IMG/VR virus record: IMGVR_UViG_3300030329_004722 | Coordinates: 1-35,125 of that record | DNA: 35,125 nt | Direction: 5' to 3' (one strand) | DNA from: a virus | Shown here: positions 7,234 to 13,991 of the stretch, in pieces | Layout: each line of letters opens with the position of its first letter | Position numbering within the stretch: the stretch's first letter is position 1 | The notes under the pieces: model-generated | What the model was told of the DNA's origin: nothing | Databases searched by the model: none | Seen by the model: only the letters and a program-made list of their open reading frames with translations | Program-made: the position numbers and the translations under genes

Positions 7234-8538
7234 CTACCACTTACCCTGAGCGCCCCTCTGAGCCCTGGCAAGAACCGACTTGTCTCGACTCATTGCGTGG
7301 ACTGCAAATCCCTGCTTCTTTCCCCTGCTTGCAATCGCTCCGCATTGATGATCCCGAAGGTGTGGGTCCAGCAAGGACCGGCGCTCCCCTCTCGGTATCT
7401 CCGCTAGGAACTCATCCCAGAAATCCCATACCCCGCGGTAAGTGAGATGCTTCTTGTGATGTGTTGGGATCCGCTCTGGGTTTGGACTCCATGCGACCAT
7501 AATCCGAATGATTGCTGGCTGTCTGAGCTCACCAACAGACAGTACATCAACCAGGTGAAACTCCCGCAGAAACACGCGCAGCGCTTCCGAGAGCTGTGGC
7601 CGTGACAGCAGCGTATACACAATTCCCGTCTCTGGATTCAGACAGTGTTTGGAGAACTCTGAGAGCTGGCCCCAGTAGCCTTCTCCGTCTTCGTCTGGCA
7701 TCGGTCCTTCCGATGCGATCATGTCTATGGAGCCGGCCGGGATTGTGTCCTTGCCTGAGTATCTCCAGTCGGAGTTGTGCCATGTAATTGAACCCGCTTC
7801 AGCCCGCGCAGCTTTCCACTCTGCAACCCGTTCTTTGATATACTTTTTCGCCTCTCCCACTTTCATGTGGTCAAGCATGCTCAGCTCTTCTGAGATGGTC
7901 GTCTGATCATCTTCCTCCAATCGGCTGATCTCAATCAAAAGAGTGGTCGATTTGGCATAGGGCGTTTCTTTGAGAGTCTCCTTGGCATCGCGGCACAGCT
8001 TCTGTCCTACTTGCCTGAACTGCTCATATTTGCGCCGGGTCATTCTGACTTGTCGGGCAAGGTCCATGGTCGTCACCACCTCGCCTTCATCATCTGCTTT
8101 GAAGTTTGGATTCCCGCGGCCCCGCTTGGCTTGTCCGTCTCTGTAAATGATGGTTTCCCTGAGCGCTATTTGCTCGGCCTTCTGGAGTGCGGAGAGCTCC
8201 AGCCGTCTCAGGTTTGCATCGATCTCTAGAAGCTGCGCTTTTTCCTCTCCGAGATCCCGAAAGACAACCGCTTTGACTTTGTCCCATCCGAGCTTGTCCA
8301 CCGCTGCCAACCGGTGAGCACCGTCGACCAGCACAAAAGAGCCGTCCACCCTTCGGTTGACCACAATGGCCTGGAGCTGCGTGTTGCGCTCAATACTCTC
8401 TAGAAGCTCGTAGACAGCATCTTGATTGACCTCTCTGAGCCTGTCCTCTGGTACGTGAATATCATCTACCTCCAACCACCGAACGTCGCTTGATACATCT
8501 CCGAGAGCGTCAAGTGGGTTAGACTGCAACCCTGTCAT
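7234..8538 (-). CDS. parB: ParB-like partition protein fused to a degenerate methyltransferase-like domain
   Basis: 434 residues. Residues ~20-135 are a ParB/sulfiredoxin-type domain: VDGAHRLAAVDKLGW contains the G-x-H-R box and EIDANLRRLELSALQKAEQI matches the second conserved ParB box. Residues ~155-245 are helical with an HTH-like part (DLARQVRMTRRKYEQFRQV). Residues ~250-430 follow the order of permuted DNA amino-methyltransferases, but the catalytic DPPY position reads SEGP (IDMIASEGPMP, ~271-281) and the SAM-binding DPFxGSGT position reads DPHLRDHQ (~391-398). The fold may therefore be kept without catalysis. The ATG overlaps the parA stop as ATGA. The likely job is centromere binding for segregation of an extrachromosomal prophage; regulation of parA is also possible. 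Confidence 0.85.
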   Translation of the reverse strand: MTGLQSNPLDALGDVSSDVRWLEVDDIHVPEDRLREVNQDAVYELLESIERNTQLQAIVVNRRVDGSFVLVDGAHRLAAVDKLGWDKVKAVVFRDLGEEKAQLLEIDANLRRLELSALQKAEQIALRETIIYRDGQAKRGRGNPNFKADDEGEVVTTMDLARQVRMTRRKYEQFRQVGQKLCRDAKETLKETPYAKSTTLLIEISRLEEDDQTTISEELSMLDHMKVGEAKKYIKERVAEWKAARAEAGSITWHNSDWRYSGKDTIPAGSIDMIASEGPMPDEDGEGYWGQLSEFSKHCLNPETGIVYTLLSRPQLSEALRVFLREFHLVDVLSVGELRQPAIIRIMVAWSPNPERIPTHHKKHLTYRGVWDFWDEFLAEIPRGERRSLLDPHLRDHQCGAIASRGKKQGFAVHAMSRDKSVLARAQRGAQGKW

Positions 8539-9203
8539 TTTATCACCTCTTGGCTTAGAGCACCGTAGGCCAGCCCCCCGCTGGATTTTGGTGCATACAT
8601 GTGAATCGGCAAACCGGACCCTGGAGCTTCTGCGAGCCGGACATTTTCAGGTATTTTTCCCAGCACTCGGAAGCGCTGAGATATGGCGTGGATCGCATCG
8701 GACGTTAGCTTGCTCCGAAGTATCCGGCACACAACAACCCCAAGTAGATCGAGAGATGAGTTTTGGTGCTGCGCCATTTGTATGGAGTGCGACAAGTCGG
8801 CCAGACCACTCAGCGGCATGGTCTTAGGCTCCACGGGAACAATCACATCCACCGCGCTTCTCATTATCGCGTTGACCACCGGCCCAAATGTGGCTGGGGA
8901 GTCATAGAGCACGACGTCATAACCCTCCGGAGCTGGGAGCGTCTCTGGCTGTGCGAAGTACATCTGCTTGGAACCACCGATGATATCAATACCATGCCGC
9001 GTTTCCGGGACTGGCGTCTCTCCTGCTAACATCGCTTCGATCCCGCGCCCCTCTGCCCGCAACCACTGACTGGCGTTGCACTGTCCATCGCAGTCTATAA
9101 TCAAGACTCTCATTCCGCGCTGCACAAAACAGCCGGCGAGAGACACAACTGTGGTCGTTTTTCCCACTCCGCCCTTCTGATTTATTACCGCCAAACGTCG
9201 CAT
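8535..9203 (-). CDS. parA: ParA-family partition ATPase
   Basis: 222 residues from the ATG at 9203, chosen because GGAGGG lies upstream and the deviant Walker A box then falls at the N-terminus, as is usual; an ATG at 9233 has no ribosome site. KGGVGKTT is the deviant Walker A motif, IIDCDGQ is the Walker A' Asp region, and VVLYDSPATFG corresponds to Walker B. The length and lack of an N-terminal HTH fit small chromosomal/type Ib-like ParA proteins, which do not bind DNA specifically by themselves. It is the first gene of the leftward operon and is coupled to parB by a 4-bp overlap. It should move ParB-bound DNA along the nucleoid. Confidence 0.93.
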   Translation of the reverse strand: MRRLAVINQKGGVGKTTTVVSLAGCFVQRGMRVLIIDCDGQCNASQWLRAEGRGIEAMLAGETPVPETRHGIDIIGGSKQMYFAQPETLPAPEGYDVVLYDSPATFGPVVNAIMRSAVDVIVPVEPKTMPLSGLADLSHSIQMAQHQNSSLDLLGVVVCRILRSKLTSDAIHAISQRFRVLGKIPENVRLAEAPGSGLPIHMYAPKSSGGLAYGALSQEVIK

Positions 9204-9409
9204 CGTGTCGCCCTCCGTCACATTTATACGCATTCGTCGTGAATTTTACAAAATATATTTGCGCCAAGATCCAATAGTTTGCTAGAGTCTCCCTATTGCG
9301 AAACGATTTCGTAATAGGTGAGCCCAAAAAAAAGCGGTAACGGTTTGGCAAATGGTCCGAAAACTATTCGGGACAATTGTTGGACTGTTGAGATGTAGGG
9401 GGGAATGCC
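9204..9409. other. Divergent control region between parA and the early operon
   Basis: This 206-bp gap separates the leftward parA unit from the rightward early operon. It contains the dyad at 9292-9318, an AT-rich tract at 9240-9261 in the parA leader, an A9 run at 9325-9333, and a weaker bulged repeat near 9355-9373 (GTCCGAA ... TTCGGGAC). I could not identify confident -35/-10 pairs on either strand. Confidence 0.6.
9292..9318. promoter_or_regulatory. 27-bp operator-like dyad, site 2
   Basis: CCTATTGCGAAAC and ATTTCGTAATAGG flank a central G; 11 of 13 base pairs of the dyad match, making it the most symmetric of the three sites over its full length. It sits between the divergent parA and early operons, so a protein bound here could control both, or it could be a partition site next to parAB. 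Confidence 0.8.
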
Positions 9410-9586
9410 GTGAATGAGCAATTACTGATCGAGAGACTAGAGCAAGAAATCCGAAAGAATGAGAGCTTGGAAAACGGACTGCTGGAGTTGCAAAGCTGTA
9501 TCTACCGTTTCTTAAAAGAGCTGGAAGACATCGTGGAGACTTTGCCAGATGAGCACACTATTACTAACACCAGACGAGACAGCTGA
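9410..9586 (+). CDS. Small coiled-coil protein, first gene of the early operon
   Basis: A 58-residue protein starting with GTG, with AGGGGGG 6 nt upstream, which is the strongest ribosome site of the region. The composition (MNEQLLIERLEQEIRKNESLE..., heptad-like Leu/Ile spacing, many Glu/Lys) predicts a single long helix or coiled coil. The 3' end overlaps the following HTH gene by 38 bp. I know no family for it. It may be a small regulator or an anti-repressor-type partner, but its function is unknown. Confidence 0.65.
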   Translation: MNEQLLIERLEQEIRKNESLENGLLELQSCIYRFLKELEDIVETLPDEHTITNTRRDS

Positions 9587-9821
9587 GATTCTCCAAATAT
9601 CTAGACGCACATTAGAACGCTGGCGAAGCGTTGGTATGGGTCCGCCGTTTGTCCGAATGGGGCAGGGGGGCAAGTACTCAGTGATTAGATATAGAATGGA
9701 AGATCTCAACAAATACCTTTCCCATAAGACGGAGATTCCGGAGCATGAAAACAACACTTGCAGCCAAGATGGCAACGATAATGGGGGAGCTGTCCAGGCT
9801 TCCAAAGACCGGCCGGAATGA
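9549..9821 (+). CDS. Excisionase/AlpA-type helix-turn-helix protein
   Basis: 90 residues. LLTPDETAEILQISRRTLERWRSVGMGPPFVRMG...VIRYRMEDLNKYL is a typical HTH_17 (MerR-like winged helix) as found in excisionases and AlpA-like activators. The C-terminal ~25 residues are hydrophilic and lie over the start of the ERF gene (77-bp overlap). It closely resembles the 63-residue HTH protein at 31823. With no integrase present it is unlikely to act in excision, so transcriptional control of phage operons, perhaps through the nearby dyad, is more plausible. Confidence 0.82.
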   Translation: MSTLLLTPDETAEILQISRRTLERWRSVGMGPPFVRMGQGGKYSVIRYRMEDLNKYLSHKTEIPEHENNTCSQDGNDNGGAVQASKDRPE

Positions 9822-10440
9822 CTTCCACAAGTATGACTTCTTAGAAGAGAGTGTGCTGGTGGATGCCGTCCGGCCACTGTTGGCAAAGCATGGAATCGGC
9901 GTATCCCAGCAGATCTTGGAGTACAGCCAAGACGGGAATCACTCTGTCGTTCACCTCAAGATCATCTACAGGGATGGTGAAAGTGGTGAAGAGATGTTTA
10001 GCACCGGCATTGGTGAAGGCGTGGACAAGTCCGACAAAGGACTGCCCAAGGCCACAACCAGCGCTTTCAAGTATGCCCTCAAGAACACCTTCCTGATCTC
10101 ATCTGGTGACGATGTGGAAAAGGAGGAGGTGGAGGCCAATCCCGGCCGGAAGTACAAGATGAAGCCCAAGAGCGATGAAGGAAAAGAAGCGGAAGAACGC
10201 GCCAAACTAACCGGACGGATCTTTGAGCTCTTCGGCTCCACTGGACTCCCGAAACCCGAACAGGACCGCGCCCGATCGAATTACCTGGGCAAGACTTATA
10301 GAGCCCGCGGACTTGGCCAGCTGACACGTGAACAGCTCATCGAGTTTGGGAAGATGTTCAAGGCACTATCGATGACACCGAAAGAAAAAGACGCGCCGGC
10401 GCCGCGGGTTGAGTGGGTGAGAAGATGGGCAGACATTTGA
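9745..10440 (+). CDS. ERF-family single-strand annealing protein
   Basis: 231 residues. The N-terminal ~130 residues match the ERF recombinase pattern: a helical opening, GRNDFHKYDFLEESVLVDAVRPLL, KHGIGVSQQ, then DGESGEEMFSTGIGEG and KGLPKATTSAFKYALKNTFLI, which contains the conserved K..TSA..YA.K segment. The C-terminal part is charged and resembles the variable tail that contacts SSB or other partners in such proteins. It should anneal complementary single strands during phage recombination. The exonuclease gene follows with a 16-bp overlap, giving the usual annealase-exonuclease pair. Confidence 0.92.
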   Translation: MKTTLAAKMATIMGELSRLPKTGRNDFHKYDFLEESVLVDAVRPLLAKHGIGVSQQILEYSQDGNHSVVHLKIIYRDGESGEEMFSTGIGEGVDKSDKGLPKATTSAFKYALKNTFLISSGDDVEKEEVEANPGRKYKMKPKSDEGKEAEERAKLTGRIFELFGSTGLPKPEQDRARSNYLGKTYRARGLGQLTREQLIEFGKMFKALSMTPKEKDAPAPRVEWVRRWADI

Positions 10441-11222
10441 AGACTGGCCGCAATGACGGCATACCCGATGAGCTCTATCATAACGACTCAGCCATTTCCA
10501 AGCACCGGCTTGACCTGGTTGCCAAGTCGATCTTGCATTATCTGGCCGGCTCTTCCTTTGACTCCAAAGCGTTGAGACTAGGAAGGGCAACACACACAGC
10601 CGTCTTGGAGCCTCACTTGTTGGATGAGTCTGTGGAAGTAGTGGAGACATCGAGCGAGCGCACCAAAGTCTTCACTAGCGCTGTGGCCGATAACCCAAAC
10701 AAGTTGGTTTTGGTCAAGAAAGACTTCGACACTGTGCAACGTATGAGAGATGCAGTCTATTCACATCCCACAGCGGCCGAGCTGCTTGACTTCTCCCGTG
10801 GTTCTGCCGAGGTCTCATACTGCTGGCAAGACCCCAAGCACAATCTGCGCTGCAAGTGTCGCGTGGATTACGTTGGAGAAGATGGAACGCTCATCGACCT
10901 CAAGACCACAAGAGATGCTGGACCCTTGTTCTCTAAGTCTTCCTATACCTACCGCTACCCACACCAGGCTGCTTGGTATACCAAGGGAGTGAAGCTCTCA
11001 GATCCTGGTATATATCCGCGCCGCTTCTTGATCGTGGCAGTGGAGAAGGTGGCCCCGTATCTGGTCAGCGTGTATGAGTTTGACCAAGAGTTTCTTGCAC
11101 TTGGAGAGCGTGAGATCAATGCCAATCTGGACACTCTTGCGCGGTATATCAAAGAGCCCAAGTCCGTTTGGACCGGGTATCCAACTGGAGTCCAGAAGCT
11201 CCAAAAGCCGGGATGGCTATGA
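10425..11222 (+). CDS. RecE-like PD-(D/E)XK exonuclease
   Basis: 265 residues from the ATG at 10425 (GGGTGAG upstream; a GTG at 10413 is an alternative). LGRATHTAVLEP near residue 52 is the conserved G-x-x-x-H helix, CRVDYV (Asp148) and LIDLKTT (Asp158, Lys160) form the D...(D/E)xK metal site, and HQAAWY (~180-185) is the Q-x-x-x-Y motif of RecB/lambda-exonuclease-like nucleases. The overall arrangement matches exodeoxyribonuclease VIII C-terminal and DUF3799-type phage exonucleases. It should resect DNA ends to give 3' overhangs for the ERF protein encoded just upstream. Confidence 0.9.
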   Translation: MGRHLKTGRNDGIPDELYHNDSAISKHRLDLVAKSILHYLAGSSFDSKALRLGRATHTAVLEPHLLDESVEVVETSSERTKVFTSAVADNPNKLVLVKKDFDTVQRMRDAVYSHPTAAELLDFSRGSAEVSYCWQDPKHNLRCKCRVDYVGEDGTLIDLKTTRDAGPLFSKSSYTYRYPHQAAWYTKGVKLSDPGIYPRRFLIVAVEKVAPYLVSVYEFDQEFLALGEREINANLDTLARYIKEPKSVWTGYPTGVQKLQKPGWL

Positions 11223-11238
11223 CGAAGGAGAACACCTA

Positions 11239-12168
11239 ATGAACAAAGACCACTTCAAGGCCGAATTCCTCCGCCTGACCGACTTCAGCGAAGAAGCCAT
11301 CAGTGAAGGCATGGCCGCTATCGACGCAGAGAATGTGGCCAAGAAGCGGCACCAGGCAGTCGCCGACTTTGCAAGTAGAATCCAGCAGGAGCTTGATGAT
11401 AACGGCGCCGATGAAGCCATCGCATTACTTCAGGGCGGGCTGAAAGGTGTCGAAGAGATTGCGAGCGTTGAACTCCCAAAACCGTGTCTCATCGAAGAGT
11501 TCTACGCAGCCCTCGAGTCAACGCCCGAGGGATTCGAGACCGGATTCAAGATTGGCGACTCAACGGTTACCCTTCCAGTGGGCCTGACTCTACTCATTGG
11601 CGGTATGGTCCAAGGGAAAACCACCTTTATGCTGTCCATGCTTCGAGACGTTGTCGAGCGCTACCCCGATCGGCGCCACTATTTTCTATCGTACGAAGAG
11701 AGAAGTGAGCTGACCGCTTTGAAGATCATCGCAGGCTGGAGCGGTCAAAGAGATCTGAAGCTCATCAAGAAAGCTGTTTTAGAATACTGCAAAGGAAAAG
11801 GTGGTGGGATCTTGAAAGACCATCCGATTTTAAAAAGTGCCATTGATAAATTCCAAACCCTCACAGATACAGAAGCTCTCATAATTGCGCGCCAATACCA
11901 GCGTATTGACTGGACATGTGGTGGTGCTCGAATGGGACTCGCAAGAATGATAATGGAGCTTGGGAAAAATAGAGACACTGGTGTGGTGTTCATCGATGAG
12001 ATTGAAGAAGCCGCGATGTTGCAAGAGGTAGCCCAAGACAAGGGGATGACGATTGTTGCAACCACCAAAAACAGAACCCTGGCAGAAGATGCGGCCCTGG
12101 CTTTGGGGCTTGAGCTCATCGGGTATGCCGAGATGAATTGTACAGTGATAAAGGAGAACACCCAATGA
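11239..12168 (+). CDS. RecA-fold ATPase, probably DnaB-like helicase or loader
   Basis: 309 residues from the ATG at 11239, which has GAAGGAG 8 nt upstream; the longer open frame overlaps the exonuclease and is rejected. Residues 1-100 are helical and without recognised motif. Residues ~112-300 are a RecA-like domain: GGMVQGKTT (~121-129) is Walker A, YFLSYEERSELTALKIIAG resembles the S-x-E helix region of DnaB-type helicases, and GVVFIDEIEEA (~248-258) is Walker B. It lacks the full length of a replicative DnaB, so it may be a compact helicase, a helicase loader or a KaiC-like ATPase. Position between recombination genes and SSB supports a replication role. Confidence 0.78.
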   Translation: MNKDHFKAEFLRLTDFSEEAISEGMAAIDAENVAKKRHQAVADFASRIQQELDDNGADEAIALLQGGLKGVEEIASVELPKPCLIEEFYAALESTPEGFETGFKIGDSTVTLPVGLTLLIGGMVQGKTTFMLSMLRDVVERYPDRRHYFLSYEERSELTALKIIAGWSGQRDLKLIKKAVLEYCKGKGGGILKDHPILKSAIDKFQTLTDTEALIIARQYQRIDWTCGGARMGLARMIMELGKNRDTGVVFIDEIEEAAMLQEVAQDKGMTIVATTKNRTLAEDAALALGLELIGYAEMNCTVIKENTQ

Positions 12169-12503
12169 ACAAAGTGACACTATATGGAAACCTAGGAGCT
12201 AAGCCGGAGATGAGATACACAGACTCTGGGAAGTGCGTGGCATCCTTTAGCTTGGCCACCCGTGAGTACAAGGATGAGACCGAGTGGCACAAGATCGAAT
12301 GCTGGGAGAAGACCGCGGAGATTGCCGGGGAGTTTCTCGACAAGGGGAGCGCTGTGATTGTGGAAGGTCGCATCCGCTCCAACCAGTGGACCGATCAGGA
12401 AGGAGCAAAGCGCAAGACCTGGAAGATAGTCTGCGACCGCCTTTATCTCACCGGCTCCAAGCCCAAGGCCAAGACATTTTCTGACGAAGAGATCCCATTC
12501 TAG
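12165..12503 (+). CDS. ssb: Single-stranded DNA-binding protein
   Basis: 112 residues, starting in an ATGA overlap with the ATPase gene. MNKVTLYGNLGAKPEMRYTDSG, SFSLATRE, WHKIECWEKTAEIAGEFLDKG and VEGRIRSNQW follow the OB-fold of bacterial SSB. The C-terminus is the acidic tip DEEIPF, which is used for recruiting partner proteins. It is shorter than host SSB because the linker is nearly absent, as is usual in phages. It should coat single strands during phage replication and ERF-mediated annealing. Confidence 0.96.
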   Translation: MNKVTLYGNLGAKPEMRYTDSGKCVASFSLATREYKDETEWHKIECWEKTAEIAGEFLDKGSAVIVEGRIRSNQWTDQEGAKRKTWKIVCDRLYLTGSKPKAKTFSDEEIPF

Positions 12504-12517
12504 GACGGAGAGAAGAC

Positions 12518-12709
12518 ATGCAAGACGCACGTGATGTGATGAGAGATGGAGCGTTCCACGCTTACGCCAGCCGCCTGAGCCCGGAAGACCGGGAAGCATT
12601 CTTGGAAGCCATGGCCAAGCCGTGGTCACACTGGGCCAAAATGCTAGGCTGGAGTTTGGGTCTGGGTCTGTGTGCTTTGATTCTGCTGCTTTTCGCGCTG
12701 GTAATGTAG
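12518..12709 (+). CDS. Small C-terminally anchored membrane protein
   Basis: 63 residues with GGAG upstream. The first 40 residues are hydrophilic and helical (MQDARDVMRDGAF, LSPEDREAFLEAM). The C-terminal 22 residues (LGWSLGLGLCALILLLFALVM) are a single transmembrane segment, giving a tail-anchored topology. It ends just before the terminator. The function is unknown; early phage proteins of this shape may act on host membrane processes or on superinfection, but nothing specific can be shown. Confidence 0.72.
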   Translation: MQDARDVMRDGAFHAYASRLSPEDREAFLEAMAKPWSHWAKMLGWSLGLGLCALILLLFALVM

Positions 12710-12720
12710 TCCAGCCGGAG

Positions 12721-12800
12721 AAAGCCGGTGGTTATAGAGCAAGAGCTTTGTTTCAGACGATGTGCCCTGCGTAGCGCAGAGTCGCCACCGGCTTTTTATT
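12721..12800 (+). terminator. Branched terminator-like RNA structure
   Basis: AAAGCCGGTGG (12721-12731) pairs perfectly with CCACCGGCTTT (12785-12795), and the 3' arm runs into TTTTTATT. The 53-nt interior contains a perfect hairpin CTGCG-TAG-CGCAG (12767-12779). The element can act as a terminator of the early operon, but the large structured loop is unlike a simple terminator and could be a small RNA or protein-binding leader. Confidence 0.7.
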
Positions 12801-12879
12801 GAATGCATTGGTGTCGGGTATCTCATCAACCGAACCACAAAACATGATGAAGAACACCTGACACCAATGGATTCAATAA
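12796..12879 (+). repeat. 20-bp inverted repeat ahead of the last early gene
   Basis: TTATTGAATGCATTGGTGTC (12796-12815) is matched in inverse by GACACCAATGGATTCAATAA (12860-12879), 19 of 20 pairs, around a 44-nt loop. The left arm begins inside the T-tract of the preceding terminator and the right arm ends directly before the GGGGGA ribosome site of the next gene. It could serve as an attenuator, a processing site or a dyad recognised in DNA. Confidence 0.8.
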
Positions 12880-12888
12880 GGGGGAAGA

Positions 12889-13092
12889 ATGGAGAAGATC
12901 ATTTGTGATGCGCTGGACTATGACGGGGAGACCTGGCGCCTATATCTCATTGACGGCTTTGATCCTGGCATCAGACTGCAAAGACAACACGGGTCAGCCT
13001 GGATTGATTGCCCCATCTCCAAAGACTCCAAACGCTACCAGGATGTGATGGCCCACATTCTCCAGAAGGTCTTTCTCAATAGGTTTGGCTAG
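12889..13092 (+). CDS. Hypothetical small early protein
   Basis: 67 residues with GGGGGAAGA as ribosome site. It is mixed alpha/beta in appearance (KIICDALDYDGETWRLYLIDGFDPGIRLQRQ, then SAWIDCPIS, then a helix to LNRFG) and has no membrane segment. No family is recognised. It is the last gene of the rightward unit and its stop overlaps, tail to tail, the stop of the leftward lysis gene by 4 bp, leaving no space for a terminator between the converging units. Its separate inverted-repeat leader suggests special control. Confidence 0.68.
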   Translation: MEKIICDALDYDGETWRLYLIDGFDPGIRLQRQHGSAWIDCPISKDSKRYQDVMAHILQKVFLNRFG

Positions 13093-13484
13093 TCCATCAG
13101 CTCCCAAGCAATTACTCCACCCACCGGCAAAGCAATCCCAATACCGAGCCAGATCCAAGCCGACCATCGGCTTTCAAGCTCATCTTGTAGACCGTGGTTC
13201 TTTGCTTTCAGGTCTACGATCTCAAGACTCTTGGCTCTGAGCTGGATCTCAATCTGGTCTCTCCGCCCTAGACACAGGTCTCGCTCGCTGCGTATTAGAT
13301 GAGATTTCTTGACGCACTCTCTTGCGTTTCGGATTGCGTTGTCTAGCTGATCGGCTGCTTGCATAAGCTCCAATCTAGGTACACACACCTTGTCTTCAGC
13401 GCTTGCTGTACTTTGACAGCAGACGACGAAAAGAATTGCTGCTGCCGTTCTCAGCGATGTCCGCTTCAATTTCGTCAAGTCCAT
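13089..13484 (-). CDS. Spanin-like protein: signal peptide, coiled coil, C-terminal membrane anchor
   Basis: 131 residues. The start is well supported by GAGGAG about 8 nt upstream although it lies inside the preceding gene. Residues 1-29 are a signal peptide with an A-S-A cleavage site (a VVCC pair at 21-23 is a poor lipobox). Residues ~35-105 are a helical, coiled-coil-like periplasmic part with four cysteines (residues 34, 57, 72 and nearby), and residues ~107-128 (WSAWIWLGIGIALPVGGVIAWEL) form a transmembrane segment. Exported N-terminus, coiled coil and C-terminal anchor is the topology of unimolecular spanins such as T1 gp11, though those are lipoproteins. A role in outer-membrane disruption is inferred from topology and neighbours. 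Confidence 0.75.
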   Translation of the reverse strand: MDLTKLKRTSLRTAAAILFVVCCQSTASAEDKVCVPRLELMQAADQLDNAIRNARECVKKSHLIRSERDLCLGRRDQIEIQLRAKSLEIVDLKAKNHGLQDELESRWSAWIWLGIGIALPVGGVIAWELMD

Positions 13485-13608
13485 CTTCAGTCTCCTCGAT
13501 AACGTCGTCGGGGGGAGGTGGCGGGGCAGGGCGCTTGCGTTGCAGCCAATGATCCAGTCCGGTAGCTCCCAACATGCACAGCAAAACGACTAGGATCACT
13601 TCTGTCAT
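13396..13608 (-). CDS. Small N-terminally anchored lysis-module protein
   Basis: 70 residues from the ATG at 13608, which forms an ATGA overlap with the upstream gene; the longer frame to 13734 is rejected. MTEVILVVLLCMLGATGLDHW is one membrane segment, followed by RKR, a run of five prolines and an acidic tail (DDVIEETEDGLDEIEADIAENG). The last ~30 codons overlap the next gene by 89 bp in another frame. It may pair with the neighbouring proteins in the lysis system, for instance as inner-membrane partner or antiholin. The function is not proven. Confidence 0.7.
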   Translation of the reverse strand: MTEVILVVLLCMLGATGLDHWLQRKRPAPPPPPDDVIEETEDGLDEIEADIAENGSSNSFRRLLSKYSKR

Positions 13609-13991
13609 TTGATGTCCTCCATCGTGTCCAAGAATTGTCGTTCCCTCGAAGTTAGCCGGTTGCGACCGTCTGTGATTTGTCTGTCCCACTCCTCCTTGAG
13701 TCGTCTTTCCAGTTCTATCAGTTCCTCTTTGCACTGGTGCCGCTCGTCTTCAAGCGCTTGTCGCATGCGGGATTCTGCGGAATCGACCTTCTCATATAGC
13801 TTGTCTATCCTCTCGTCCTTGGCCTTGATTTCTTCCAAATGCCGCTGCACATTTGCATCAAATGCTTTCATGAACTCCCTCTCCAGCTCGCTCCCAACCT
13901 TTTGTCGGACAGAGAAATACGTGGTCAGGGCAGATATAAGTCCACCACCGCCAACGGCTCCAAGGAGTTCCGGCAAATTGTCGATCACCAT
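13605..13991 (-). CDS. Membrane-anchored coiled-coil protein of the lysis module
   Basis: 128 residues starting at the ATG at 13991, which shares one base with the holin stop (TGATG). The N-terminal ~28 residues (LPELLGAVGGGGLISALTTYFSV) form one weak membrane segment. The remainder is a continuous charged helix (REFMKAFDANVQRHLEEIKAKDERID ... ERRLKEEWDRQI), a strong coiled coil. This shape fits an inner-membrane spanin (Rz-like) or another lysis accessory protein. It is coupled on both sides by 4-bp or 1-bp overlaps. Confidence 0.75.
   Translation of the reverse strand: MVIDNLPELLGAVGGGGLISALTTYFSVRQKVGSELEREFMKAFDANVQRHLEEIKAKDERIDKLYEKVDSAESRMRQALEDERHQCKEELIELERRLKEEWDRQITDGRNRLTSRERQFLDTMEDIK

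Noticed and set aside
9355-9373. A fourth dyad (GTCCGAA ... TTCGGGAC)
   Set aside because: The arms are offset by one base and the outer sequence does not match the other three sites.
12721-12800. tRNA or tmRNA
   Set aside because: The fold has an 11-bp outer stem and an inner hairpin, but no T-arm consensus, anticodon arm or CCA-type end.
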